From JAMPXD01 sp041481895 (GTDB lineage Bacteria; Desulfobacterota; Desulfuromonadia; Geobacterales; Geobacteraceae), in the NCBI GenBank assembly GCA_041481895.1, contig JBGPCQ010000169.1, positions 1 to 6,526 on the forward strand: DNA of 6,526 nucleotides. The letters are read 5' to 3'. Shown here in pieces: positions 1-5,260 of this stretch. The notes beneath the pieces were generated by a model, which was given only the letters and a program-made list of their open reading frames with translations, was not told the DNA's origin and made no database searches. Every line of letters begins with the position of its first letter. Position 1 is the stretch's first letter. A program made the translations under genes and the position numbers.

Positions 1-743
1 AGCGCCCCTTTCTTGAAGAGCCAGCCATCGGTCATCCAGACCCAGTGGGCCAGGGGATCATAGACGAGTGTGGTCCAGAGGAGCACGAACAGGCAGTAGG
101 CCGAAAACTTGATCCGCTCGGCGATGGCGCCGGAGATGAGGGCCACGGTAATGATGGCGAACATCATCTGGTAGAGGGCAAAGACATACTCGGGTATGGC
201 GCCCGGCTCGGTGGTGACATTCTGGAACAGGGCGTAGACAGGGGTGCCGTCCTTACCAAAGGTGAGCAGGCCGTTAAGCATCATCTTGCTGGTGTTCCCC
301 AGAAGCCCCAGGAACGCATCCGGGCCGAAGGCGAGTGAATAGCCGATGACCGCCCACTGCACGCCCACGATCCCCATGGCGACGTAGGAATGCATCAGGG
401 TCGACAGGACGTTCTTGCCCCGGACCATGCCGCCGTAGAAAAAGGCAAGGCCGGGAGTCATGAGGAGCACCATTGCTGCGGCGACGAGCATCCAGGCAGT
501 GTCGCCGGTGTTGAGGACAGGCGGCACATCTTTCGGCTTGCTGTCAGGAGCGGCAGCAACGACGGCAGGAGCCGGGGTGACTGCGGGTGCGACGGCCGGA
601 GATGCGGCCGGAGTTGCCGTCGCAGCGGCAGGAGCGGCGGCGGGGGCTGCCGGAGCTTTGGCCTCTTCAGCCAGCGCCGCCAGGGGAGCCATGACGAGAG
701 TCGCGGCCAGGAGCAGCTTGATAAAAGAGATGTTACACTTCAT
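1..743 (-). CDS. amtB: Ammonium transporter AmtB, C-terminal part beyond window
   Basis: Inner-membrane ammonium channel of the Amt/Mep/Rh family; 247 residues are visible and the rest runs off the left edge. The start ATG (743-741) has GGAGG five bases upstream. Residues 1-25 form a signal peptide (charged start, hydrophobic core, ALA before the predicted cut), as is known for Amt proteins. Residues 26-75 are a long Ala/Pro-rich stretch, unusual between the signal peptide and the first core helix. The Amt core starts near residue 80 with GDTAWML, then MTPGLAFFYGG (95-105), VRGKNVLS, YQMMFA (191-196), SGAIAERIKFSAY and the DPLAHWVW segment, where the periplasmic recruitment-site tryptophan of the family lies. 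It lies 77 bases downstream of the P-II gene, the classical glnK-amtB pair, in which P-II plugs the channel when nitrogen is plentiful. The family call is safe. Confidence 0.97.
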   Translation of the reverse strand, partial: MKCNISFIKLLLAATLVMAPLAALAEEAKAPAAPAAAPAAATATPAASPAVAPAVTPAPAVVAAAPDSKPKDVPPVLNTGDTAWMLVAAAMVLLMTPGLAFFYGGMVRGKNVLSTLMHSYVAMGIVGVQWAVIGYSLAFGPDAFLGLLGNTSKMMLNGLLTFGKDGTPVYALFQNVTTEPGAIPEYVFALYQMMFAIITVALISGAIAERIKFSAYCLFVLLWTTLVYDPLAHWVWMTDGWLFKKGA

Positions 744-820
744 GATATCCTCCATCGACCTTTTTGGTTTCTATTTGTTGGTAGTCCACTCACATGAATT
801 CGGATTTTATTCTTTGCCGG

Positions 821-1159
821 CTAGATAGCTTCGGTCCCCTGCTCTCCGGTCCGTATCCTGACAGCCTCTTCCAGCGGCAGGATAAATATCTTGCCGTCGC
901 CGATACGTCCGGTTTTTGCACTCGCCTGAATGGTTTCGACGACCTTGGCGACAAGTTCATCAGCCACGGCAATTTCCAGTTTAACCTTGGGTATAAAGTC
1001 AACGACATATTCGGCGCCGCGGTAGAGCTCGGTATGCCCCTTCTGCCGGCCGAAACCCTTGACCTCGCTGACCGTAATCCCTTCGATACCGATTCCGTTC
1101 AGGGCCTCTTTGACCTCATCCAGCTTGAACGGTTTTATGATCGCTTCTATCATCTTCAT
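821..1159 (-). CDS. glnK: Nitrogen regulatory protein P-II (GlnK/GlnB type)
   Basis: Cytosolic trimeric nitrogen-signal protein of 112 residues, the standard family length. It begins MKMIEAIIKPFKLDEV. The T-loop (about 37-55) carries Tyr51 in RGAEYVVDF, the known uridylylation site, and the B-loop with its nucleotide-binding glycines is TGRIGDGKIF (83-92). The ATG at 1159-1157 is chosen because GGGAG lies six bases upstream and the P-II fold starts exactly there; the frame is open further upstream but adds non-homologous residues. It lies directly before amtB, so it probably binds and blocks AmtB when 2-oxoglutarate is low. The symbol glnK rests on this linkage; by sequence alone glnB is equally possible. 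A terminator-like hairpin lies 50 bases upstream of the start, so its level may differ from that of the preceding barrel-protein gene. Confidence 0.96.
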   Translation of the reverse strand: MKMIEAIIKPFKLDEVKEALNGIGIEGITVSEVKGFGRQKGHTELYRGAEYVVDFIPKVKLEIAVADELVAKVVETIQASAKTGRIGDGKIFILPLEEAVRIRTGEQGTEAI

Positions 1160-1209
1160 GATTGTCTCCCTTTCAGACCTCTTTGTTGTTGATTCGTCCT
1201 CTCTTCCCG

Positions 1210-1237
1210 AAAAAATTGGGGGCGTATTCACCCCCCA
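1210..1237 (-). terminator. Terminator-like hairpin between barrel gene and glnK
   Basis: Read on the minus strand, a TGGGGG arm (1237-1232) pairs with CCCCCA (1222-1217) around a nine-base loop, and a run of six T (1215-1210) follows almost at once. This has the form of an intrinsic terminator. It lies in the 95-base gap between the barrel gene and glnK. No good new promoter is visible between it and glnK, so it is most likely a partial terminator that sets the ratio of barrel protein to GlnK/AmtB. The stem is short (six pairs, mostly G-C). Confidence 0.6.
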
Positions 1238-1254
1238 TGACAAGGGAAGGAAGC

Positions 1255-2061
1255 CTACGGGAAGTTGATGTCAAGCTGGGTGGTAAAGGTGTTGTTGCCG
1301 GCCAGGGATTTTTCCTTGTAAATGTCGTAAGCGAAGATCACCGACACGTTCTTGGAGAAGGCCCAGGAGAAGCCGACGTTCACAGCTCCTTGAACATTGT
1401 TGCCGCTCATGTAGTCGACCGCCAGCCAGAGCTTGTCCGAAATCTCGGTCATGGTCCGGTCCCAGGAGAGGAGCAGTCCGTCGTTGGCGGCTTTGGTCGC
1501 ATTATTGGCGTCGATGAGGGCTCCCTTGGCGCCACGGTAATAGCCTGCCGAAATCCTGCCGAGCGAGGGTACGGGGCCCATTGCAGGGAGCGTCCTGGCG
1601 GCCAGGGCATAGATGATGTTCTGGCCGGATGTCACGCCGGGGGCGATAGACGCAAACTGTGTGGGTCCGGCGTTATAGATGCCGACGGCCAGGGCCGGCT
1701 GGTATTTGAAGAAGGCGTCTTCCGGGGTGCCGAGCTTGGCATTGAAGGAAAACGGATGGTTGTCGTTGGGATCATTGGCAATGGTCAGGTAATCGAAACC
1801 TACCTCCGCCTGGATTTTCTCGAAGGGGAGCACCCCCACCGTCAGCCCGATATCCATCACGTTGGCGTCCCTGGTTGCAGTGGTGGCCTTGGGCACGCCG
1901 GAAGCCCGGAAGTAGTTGTCGATCCCCAGGTGCCCTACCGCAAAAGGCTGGATATCGGTGGATGGGATCCATATCTGGGTAGAGGGGGTGGCCAGGGCGA
2001 TTCCGGAAACCGCCATTGTCAGCGTCATTGCCAAGGTTACGATCTTGATCATTCTTTTCAT
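1255..2061 (-). CDS. Putative outer-membrane beta-barrel protein linked to glnK-amtB
   Basis: I do not recognise the family. The product is 268 residues. Residues 1-24 are a signal peptide (MKRMIKIV, hydrophobic core, ALA|TPS). The mature part of about 244 residues is rich in short alternating hydrophobic/polar stretches separated by Gly/Asn/Asp turns, for example DIGLTVGVLPF, IQAEVGFDYLTI, PALAVGIYNAG, RISAGYYRGA, KLWLAVDYMSG, GAVNVGFSWAF and VSVIFAYDIY, and ends in TTQLDINFP. This is the look of a 10-12 strand outer-membrane barrel with a near-terminal Phe. The ATG at 2061-2059 has AAGGAG six bases upstream. As the first gene after a sigma-54 promoter, with glnK and amtB behind it, it may be a porin for small nitrogen compounds; the substrate is a guess from context. 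Other bacteria also place outer-membrane proteins beside glnK-amtB, but this does not look like the TIGR02001 type common there. Confidence 0.8.
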   Translation of the reverse strand: MKRMIKIVTLAMTLTMAVSGIALATPSTQIWIPSTDIQPFAVGHLGIDNYFRASGVPKATTATRDANVMDIGLTVGVLPFEKIQAEVGFDYLTIANDPNDNHPFSFNAKLGTPEDAFFKYQPALAVGIYNAGPTQFASIAPGVTSGQNIIYALAARTLPAMGPVPSLGRISAGYYRGAKGALIDANNATKAANDGLLLSWDRTMTEISDKLWLAVDYMSGNNVQGAVNVGFSWAFSKNVSVIFAYDIYKEKSLAGNNTFTTQLDINFP

Positions 2062-2164
2062 TGCATACTCCTTTGTAATTAAATTAATAAGATTTCACAA
2101 CTCTACAACTCTACTCCAGATTCGTCCGTTTTCCAGCGTTCCCCCCCTTTCCGTGATAATTAAT
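2062..2164 (-). promoter_or_regulatory. Distal part of the leader, terminator to barrel start codon
   Basis: About 100 transcribed bases between the leader terminator and the ATG at 2061. It holds a run of seven G on the RNA side (C7 on the given strand near 2140), a perfect 8-bp tandem repeat (caactcta twice, 2098-2113), an A/T-rich tract and the ribosome binding site AAGGAG (2073-2068). No open frame with a plausible start precedes the gene here, so a leader peptide is unlikely. I see no second promoter. Confidence 0.4.
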
Positions 2165-2202
2165 AAAAAAGCGCCTCTCACCGTTTAGCGGTTAAGAGGC
2201 GC
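2165..2202 (-). terminator. Leader terminator (attenuator) of the barrel-glnK-amtB unit
   Basis: On the minus strand GCGCCTCT (2202-2195) pairs perfectly with AGAGGCGC (2178-2171). A further CCG/CGG pairing lies inside, and six T follow immediately (2170-2165), then ATTA. It lies downstream of the sigma-54 promoter and upstream of the first gene, so it must act on this operon's own leader. The previous operon already has its own terminator at 2345-2377, so this one is not needed for that. Its 5' arm overlaps the second hexaloop hairpin, making the two folds mutually exclusive. Confidence 0.88.
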
Positions 2203-2242
2203 CATTGCCTTTTCATTCTTTTGGATGCACGACATTGTGCAC
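2194..2242 (-). promoter_or_regulatory. ANTAR-type two-hairpin antitermination target
   Basis: Two small hairpins with six-base loops lie in the leader. P1: GTGCAC (2242-2237), loop AATGTC (2236-2231), GTGCAT (2230-2225), six pairs including one G-U. P2: AGGC (2210-2207), loop AATGGC (2206-2201), GCCT (2200-2197), extended by two A-T pairs past one mismatch to 2213 and 2194. The linker is 11 bases. Both loops have A at position 1 and G at position 4, the signature known for RNA bound by ANTAR domains (NasR, AmiR, EutV types). The 3' arm and two loop bases of P2 are also the 5' arm of the terminator. Binding of an ANTAR regulator would hold P2 and prevent termination. The regulator itself is not in the window; GnfR of Geobacter is the expected candidate. 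Confidence 0.78.
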
Positions 2243-2261
2243 GAGCTTTGTTTTCGTATTA

Positions 2262-2276
2262 GCACATGCCGTGCCA
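2262..2276 (-). promoter_or_regulatory. Sigma-54 promoter of barrel-glnK-amtB
   Basis: The minus strand reads TGGCACG, four bases, then GTGCT (15-base core TGGCACG..TGC). The invariant GG (-24) and GC (-12) are ten bases apart, and the -24 box matches the consensus in all seven bases; only the first T of TTGC is G. The inferred start is near 2250, about eight bases before the first hexaloop hairpin. A sigma-54 promoter fits nitrogen-limitation control and implies an enhancer-binding activator. Confidence 0.87.
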
Positions 2277-2344
2277 GAAACATTCACCAAAATAATTTCG
2301 TTTTATTTCAGCAAGTTAGAATCTTGAGTATCGGGGGCTGGCTG

Positions 2345-2377
2345 AAAAAAAGGGCCGATGCACATGCATCGGCCCTT
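2345..2377 (-). terminator. Terminator after modC
   Basis: Near-perfect inverted repeat: AGGGCCGATGC (2376-2366) pairs with GCATCGGCCCT (2361-2351) around a four-base loop, followed on the minus strand by a run of T (2351-2345). It lies about 95 bases past the modC stop and about 70 bases before the next promoter, so it ends the nifV-mod transcript and insulates the next unit. A smaller hairpin (2417-2433) without a T-run lies between modC and this terminator. Confidence 0.93.
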
Positions 2378-2469
2378 CACTGTGATTAATTTTTATGCAA
2401 CCCATATCCCCTCTGGCCACCAGGGAATGGTGGATCATCCCCGGCCCGGTTCGCGCTTAATCTTCTCTC

Positions 2470-3525
2470 TCACCCCAGTTCCCTGAACGCCGAAGCCTTG
2501 ATTGCGGCGAATATCTCCTTCCCTGCCGCGATCCCGAGATCCTCTGCCGCCTGCCGCGCCACCTCGGCAACCAGCCGTTCACTCCCGCAATCAAGCTCCA
2601 CGCCGATCCGGTTGCCCGCCTCAAACAGCCCGGCGACCCTGCACTGCAGGAGATTCCGGGCGCTGATCGCCTCGGGATGATTCTTGAAGAGTATCATGTC
2701 CTTGGAAGAAAGTTCCAGCATTGAATCCGCATGTTTGACCTTGAAGGTGACGAGCAGCTCCCCACCCCCCCACGGGTAGGCGAACAGTTCTCCTGAAGCC
2801 CGCGGCGGCCCCGGCTTCAGGAGGTTGATGTAGCCCACCTGGCTGGTGTGCATCCGCTGGCGGGCCAACTGGTCGGCCGTGGTCCGGTGGATGATTTTCC
2901 CTTTTTCGAAGACGATAACCCGGTCTGCCATGAGCCGCATCTCGACCATGGAATGGGATATGAAGGCAAAGGGGATCTGGAACTCCTCGCTGACGCTCTT
3001 CAGGTAAGGGATTATCTGGTATTTAAGGTCATCGTCCAACGCCGAAAGAGGTTCATCCATGAGGAGCAGGCGGGGATTGGAGAGGATAGCCCGGCCCAGG
3101 GCGACCCGCTGTTTCTCACCGCCTGACAGGTTGTTCACCCCCCTCTCCAGGAGCCCCTCCAGCTTAAGGATTCCAACCAGGGGCCCCAGCTCTATCCGCC
3201 GGTTTTCCCGCGCGCACCTCTTGTAACCGTAGAGGAGATTCCCCTTCACATTCATATGGGGGAAAAGGTGCGGATGCTGAAAGACGATGGCGATCCGCCG
3301 TTTTTCAGGAGGAACGTCGACGCCGGTTTCGCTGCTGTACAGACATTCTCCGTCGAGGTGGATAGTGCCTGCATCAGGAGCCATGGTGCCGGCCAGGAGG
3401 TTGACGAGGGTCGATTTGCCGCTCCCCGACTCACCGAAGATGCCGAGCCGGTCCCCTTCCGAGGTAAAATCGGCTTCGAGGCGGAAACTACCGAAACACT
3501 TGGTGACGGAAACGGCAAGATTCAT
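2470..3525 (-). CDS. modC: Molybdate ABC transporter ATP-binding protein ModC
   Basis: ATPase of the molybdate importer, on the cytoplasmic face of the inner membrane; 351 residues, about the length of E. coli ModC. Walker A is GESGSGKST (31-39), the Q-loop is FQHPHLFP with Gln83, the ABC signature is LSGGEKQR (133-140), Walker B is LLLMDEP (153-159), followed by the SALD D-loop and the switch His191 in ISHS. Residues from about 285 to the end form one TOBE/MOP-like molybdate-binding domain (RNLLQCRVAGLF onward), which separates ModC from other ABC ATPases. The ATG (3525-3523) lies one base after the modB stop, with GGAAGG six bases upstream inside modB, so the two are translationally coupled. 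All catalytic motifs are intact. Confidence 0.96.
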   Translation of the reverse strand: MNLAVSVTKCFGSFRLEADFTSEGDRLGIFGESGSGKSTLVNLLAGTMAPDAGTIHLDGECLYSSETGVDVPPEKRRIAIVFQHPHLFPHMNVKGNLLYGYKRCARENRRIELGPLVGILKLEGLLERGVNNLSGGEKQRVALGRAILSNPRLLLMDEPLSALDDDLKYQIIPYLKSVSEEFQIPFAFISHSMVEMRLMADRVIVFEKGKIIHRTTADQLARQRMHTSQVGYINLLKPGPPRASGELFAYPWGGGELLVTFKVKHADSMLELSSKDMILFKNHPEAISARNLLQCRVAGLFEAGNRIGVELDCGSERLVAEVARQAAEDLGIAAGKEIFAAIKASAFRELG

Positions 3526-3526
3526 G

Positions 3527-4210
3527 TCAATCCTTCCTCACGAGCTTCCTGCCGAGATATTCGTGCAGGAACAGGACAAGCAGGGAAATGGCCACCGAAA
3601 CTGCACAGAGGGCGAGGGCCATCTGCTCACCGCCGGGGGAACCGGCATAATCATAAATGGCCAGCGGCATGGTCTGGGTGACACCGGGGATATTGCCTGC
3701 CACGATAATGGTGGCTCCGAACTCTCCGAGGCTGCGGGCGAACATGAGGGAAGAGCCGGCTATGATTCCCCGGAAGGAAAGAGGGAGGATCACGGTCAGC
3801 AGGGTATCGTACCGCCGCGCCCCGAGCATGCGCGATGCCTGGATGAGTTTTTCGTCAATCCCCTCCATGCCGATTCTGATCGACCTGACGAGAAGCGGAA
3901 AGCCGACGACCGCTGAGGCGATTACCGCCGCTTTCCAGGTAAAGATGATCCTTACTCCGGCCAGTTCCAGCAGAGGACCCAGCCACCCGTTCTTGCCGAG
4001 CAGCAGGAGGAGAACATAGCCGATGACGACCGGCGGCAGGGTCAGGGGGAGATTGATGAAAACTTCCAGCAGCACCTTGCCGCGAAAGTTACGGTAAGTG
4101 ACGATAAATGCAGCTGCACAGCCGAACGGCAGGGAAACCAGGGTAGCGGCAACCGCGACCCTGACCGATAACCGGATGGCATCGTAATCGGCCGGGGTTA
4201 AGGAAAGCAT
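3527..4210 (-). CDS. modB: Molybdate ABC transporter permease ModB
   Basis: Inner-membrane permease of 227 residues, close to the family length. About five hydrophobic helices are visible, the first near 16-38 and another near 50-71 with the NLPLTLPPVVIGY segment typical of ModB. The EAA loop that docks on ModC is QASRMLGARRYDTLLTVILP (124-143), containing the conserved Gly130. The ATG at 4210-4208 is chosen because GAGG lies seven bases upstream; a TTG at 4216 would leave one base of spacing. It ends one base before modC. The distance to modA is unusually long for this operon (231 bases) because an inserted element occupies 4279-4445. Confidence 0.95.
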   Translation of the reverse strand: MLSLTPADYDAIRLSVRVAVAATLVSLPFGCAAAFIVTYRNFRGKVLLEVFINLPLTLPPVVIGYVLLLLLGKNGWLGPLLELAGVRIIFTWKAAVIASAVVGFPLLVRSIRIGMEGIDEKLIQASRMLGARRYDTLLTVILPLSFRGIIAGSSLMFARSLGEFGATIIVAGNIPGVTQTMPLAIYDYAGSPGGEQMALALCAVSVAISLLVLFLHEYLGRKLVRKD

Positions 4211-4278
4211 GGGCAAACCTCGGACATGCTGCCGGCATGAGAATACGCAAACCTCATAAGTATCTCACCAAATAAATC

Positions 4279-4300
4279 CTAGGAGACTGTCGAACTTAGG
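4279..4300 (+). repeat. Terminal inverted repeat, modB side
   Basis: Matches the reverse complement of 4424-4445 at 20 of 22 positions; the two differences are single bases after CTAGGAG and after CTGTCG. Confidence 0.85.
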
Positions 4301-4423
4301 TAAATCCACTGCAAATCCGTCTGAACGGGCCATATCCCGCCGCTTTCCTGGTCAATAGAACAACTATTGGCCTGCAATATCGACAAAATCTGTCCTCGCC
4401 CAGCCGAATTTTCGCTACTATGT

Positions 4424-4445
4424 CCTAAGTCCGACAGGCTCCTAG
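4424..4445 (-). repeat. Terminal inverted repeat, modA side, containing the modA stop
   Basis: Partner of 4279-4300. Its outermost CTAG includes the modA TAG stop codon (4444-4442). Confidence 0.85.
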
Positions 4446-5179
4446 CGGATTGCGAAGCCGTATTTGCCGAGCACCTTCTTCGCCTCATTGCTCTGGAGGT
4501 ACGTGTAGAAAGCTTCGGCGTTTCTGTTGTTCACGCCCGTCATGGTCAGGGCCATGGGATAGGTTACCCGCGGATAGAGTTCCTGGGGGACGGTAAAGAG
4601 GATCTTCGCCCGCTTCGCCTGGAGGGCATCGGTTTTATAGACAAACGCGCCATCGACCTCGCCCCGCTCGGCATACATCAGGCCCTCCCGCACATCCCGG
4701 GCCAAGACCAGCTTCTTTCCCAACTCCCTGTCGATACCGGCCTTCCTGAACGCGTCCATGGCGTATTCGCCGGCCGGAACGCTCTTCGGGCTGCCGATGG
4801 CGACCCTCTCCAGCTTGACGAGGTCCTGCAGGGAGCCGGCCTTTGTGTCGGCAGCGCCGGCAAAGACGAGCGTGTTAAAAGCAAAGGCGGCAATGCTCCC
4901 CCTGGCGACCAGCTCCCTGCTGTTCAGATAATCCATCCATTCAAGGTTGGCCGAAATGAAGATGTCGACCGGCGCACCGTTCTCGATCTGCTTGGCCAGT
5001 GCCCCGGATGCGCCGTAGTTTTTCAGGAATTTGACGCCGGGATGTTTCTTCGTGAAATTTTCCGAAAGCTCATTGATTACATCCTTGAGACTGGCCGCTA
5101 CCGACAGATTGATCTCGCCGGCATCTGCACATGCGACAGCAGCACAGCAGAACATCAGGCACGCCAAATATTTCAGCAT
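4442..5179 (-). CDS. modA: Periplasmic molybdate-binding protein ModA
   Basis: Solute-binding protein that captures molybdate (and usually tungstate) and hands it to ModB; 245 residues. Residues 1-20 are a signal peptide (MLKYLACLMF, cut after ADA). Cys17 in AVAC is a weak lipobox, so a lipoprotein cannot be fully excluded. Mature landmarks fit ModA: SVAASLKDV with oxyanion-binding Ser30, NYGASGALAKQIENGAPVDI with Ser58, IGSPKSVPAGEYA (128-140), and RDVREGLMYAERGEVDGAFV followed by Tyr181, matching the ligand tyrosine of E. coli ModA. The ATG at 5179-5177 has AAGGAG six bases upstream; a longer in-frame start would add residues before the signal peptide. It follows nifV by 81 bases with no clear promoter of its own. 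Its last codon and stop abut the inserted element. Confidence 0.95.
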   Translation of the reverse strand: MLKYLACLMFCCAAVACADAGEINLSVAASLKDVINELSENFTKKHPGVKFLKNYGASGALAKQIENGAPVDIFISANLEWMDYLNSRELVARGSIAAFAFNTLVFAGAADTKAGSLQDLVKLERVAIGSPKSVPAGEYAMDAFRKAGIDRELGKKLVLARDVREGLMYAERGEVDGAFVYKTDALQAKRAKILFTVPQELYPRVTYPMALTMTGVNNRNAEAFYTYLQSNEAKKVLGKYGFAIR

Positions 5180-5260
5180 CTTCAACTCCTTCACCGTCTC
5201 CGCCGGACACAGGGTAGCAGATATTGCCGGAATCGACAACCATTCATGGCAGGAATTACG

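Larger units (their letters stand above)
4279..4445. mobile_element. 167-bp MITE-like element between modA and modB
   Basis: The stretch is bounded by 22-bp inverted repeats matching at 20 positions (4279-4300 and 4424-4445). Both begin, read inward, with CTAGGAG and continue with CTGTCG and ACTTAGG. The outer CTAG on each side may be a 4-bp target duplication rather than part of the repeat. No transposase is encoded: the only frame across it gives 69 residues with no recognisable domain. This fits a non-autonomous, internally deleted relative of an insertion sequence. A 9-bp hairpin (4350-4372) lies exactly at its centre. The family is not recognised. The modA stop codon lies in the right-hand CTAG, so the gene is kept intact. 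The element is transcribed with the operon and has no T-run, so it should not terminate. Confidence 0.72.

Noticed and set aside
1217..1240. GG-N10-GC spacing resembling sigma-54 before glnK
   Set aside because: Arises from the G-run of the terminator stem; the boxes otherwise do not match TGGCACG/TTGC.
1160..1243. Longer P-II start at 1243
   Set aside because: The added residues have no P-II homology and cross the T-run of the upstream hairpin; the ATG at 1159 has a proper ribosome site.
1162..2082. Plus-strand open frame of 306 codons opposite the barrel gene
   Set aside because: The minus-strand frame has a signal peptide, a good ribosome site and operon context; the plus-strand product has no recognisable features.
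2098..2113. 8-bp tandem repeat in the distal leader
   Set aside because: Two copies only, in a low-complexity stretch; no function can be argued from it.
2417..2433. Hairpin CCACCA/TGGTGG in the modC 3' region
   Set aside because: Six pairs without a T-run on either strand; at most an mRNA-end structure, with a clear terminator just downstream.
4279..4488. 69-codon minus-strand frame running through the element and the end of modA
   Set aside because: Low-complexity Arg/Ser product without transposase motifs; overlaps modA in another frame.
5180..5260. Sigma-70-like boxes (TTGTCG, 17 bases, TACCCT) before modA
   Set aside because: Only four and three of six consensus bases match; not enough for a promoter call.
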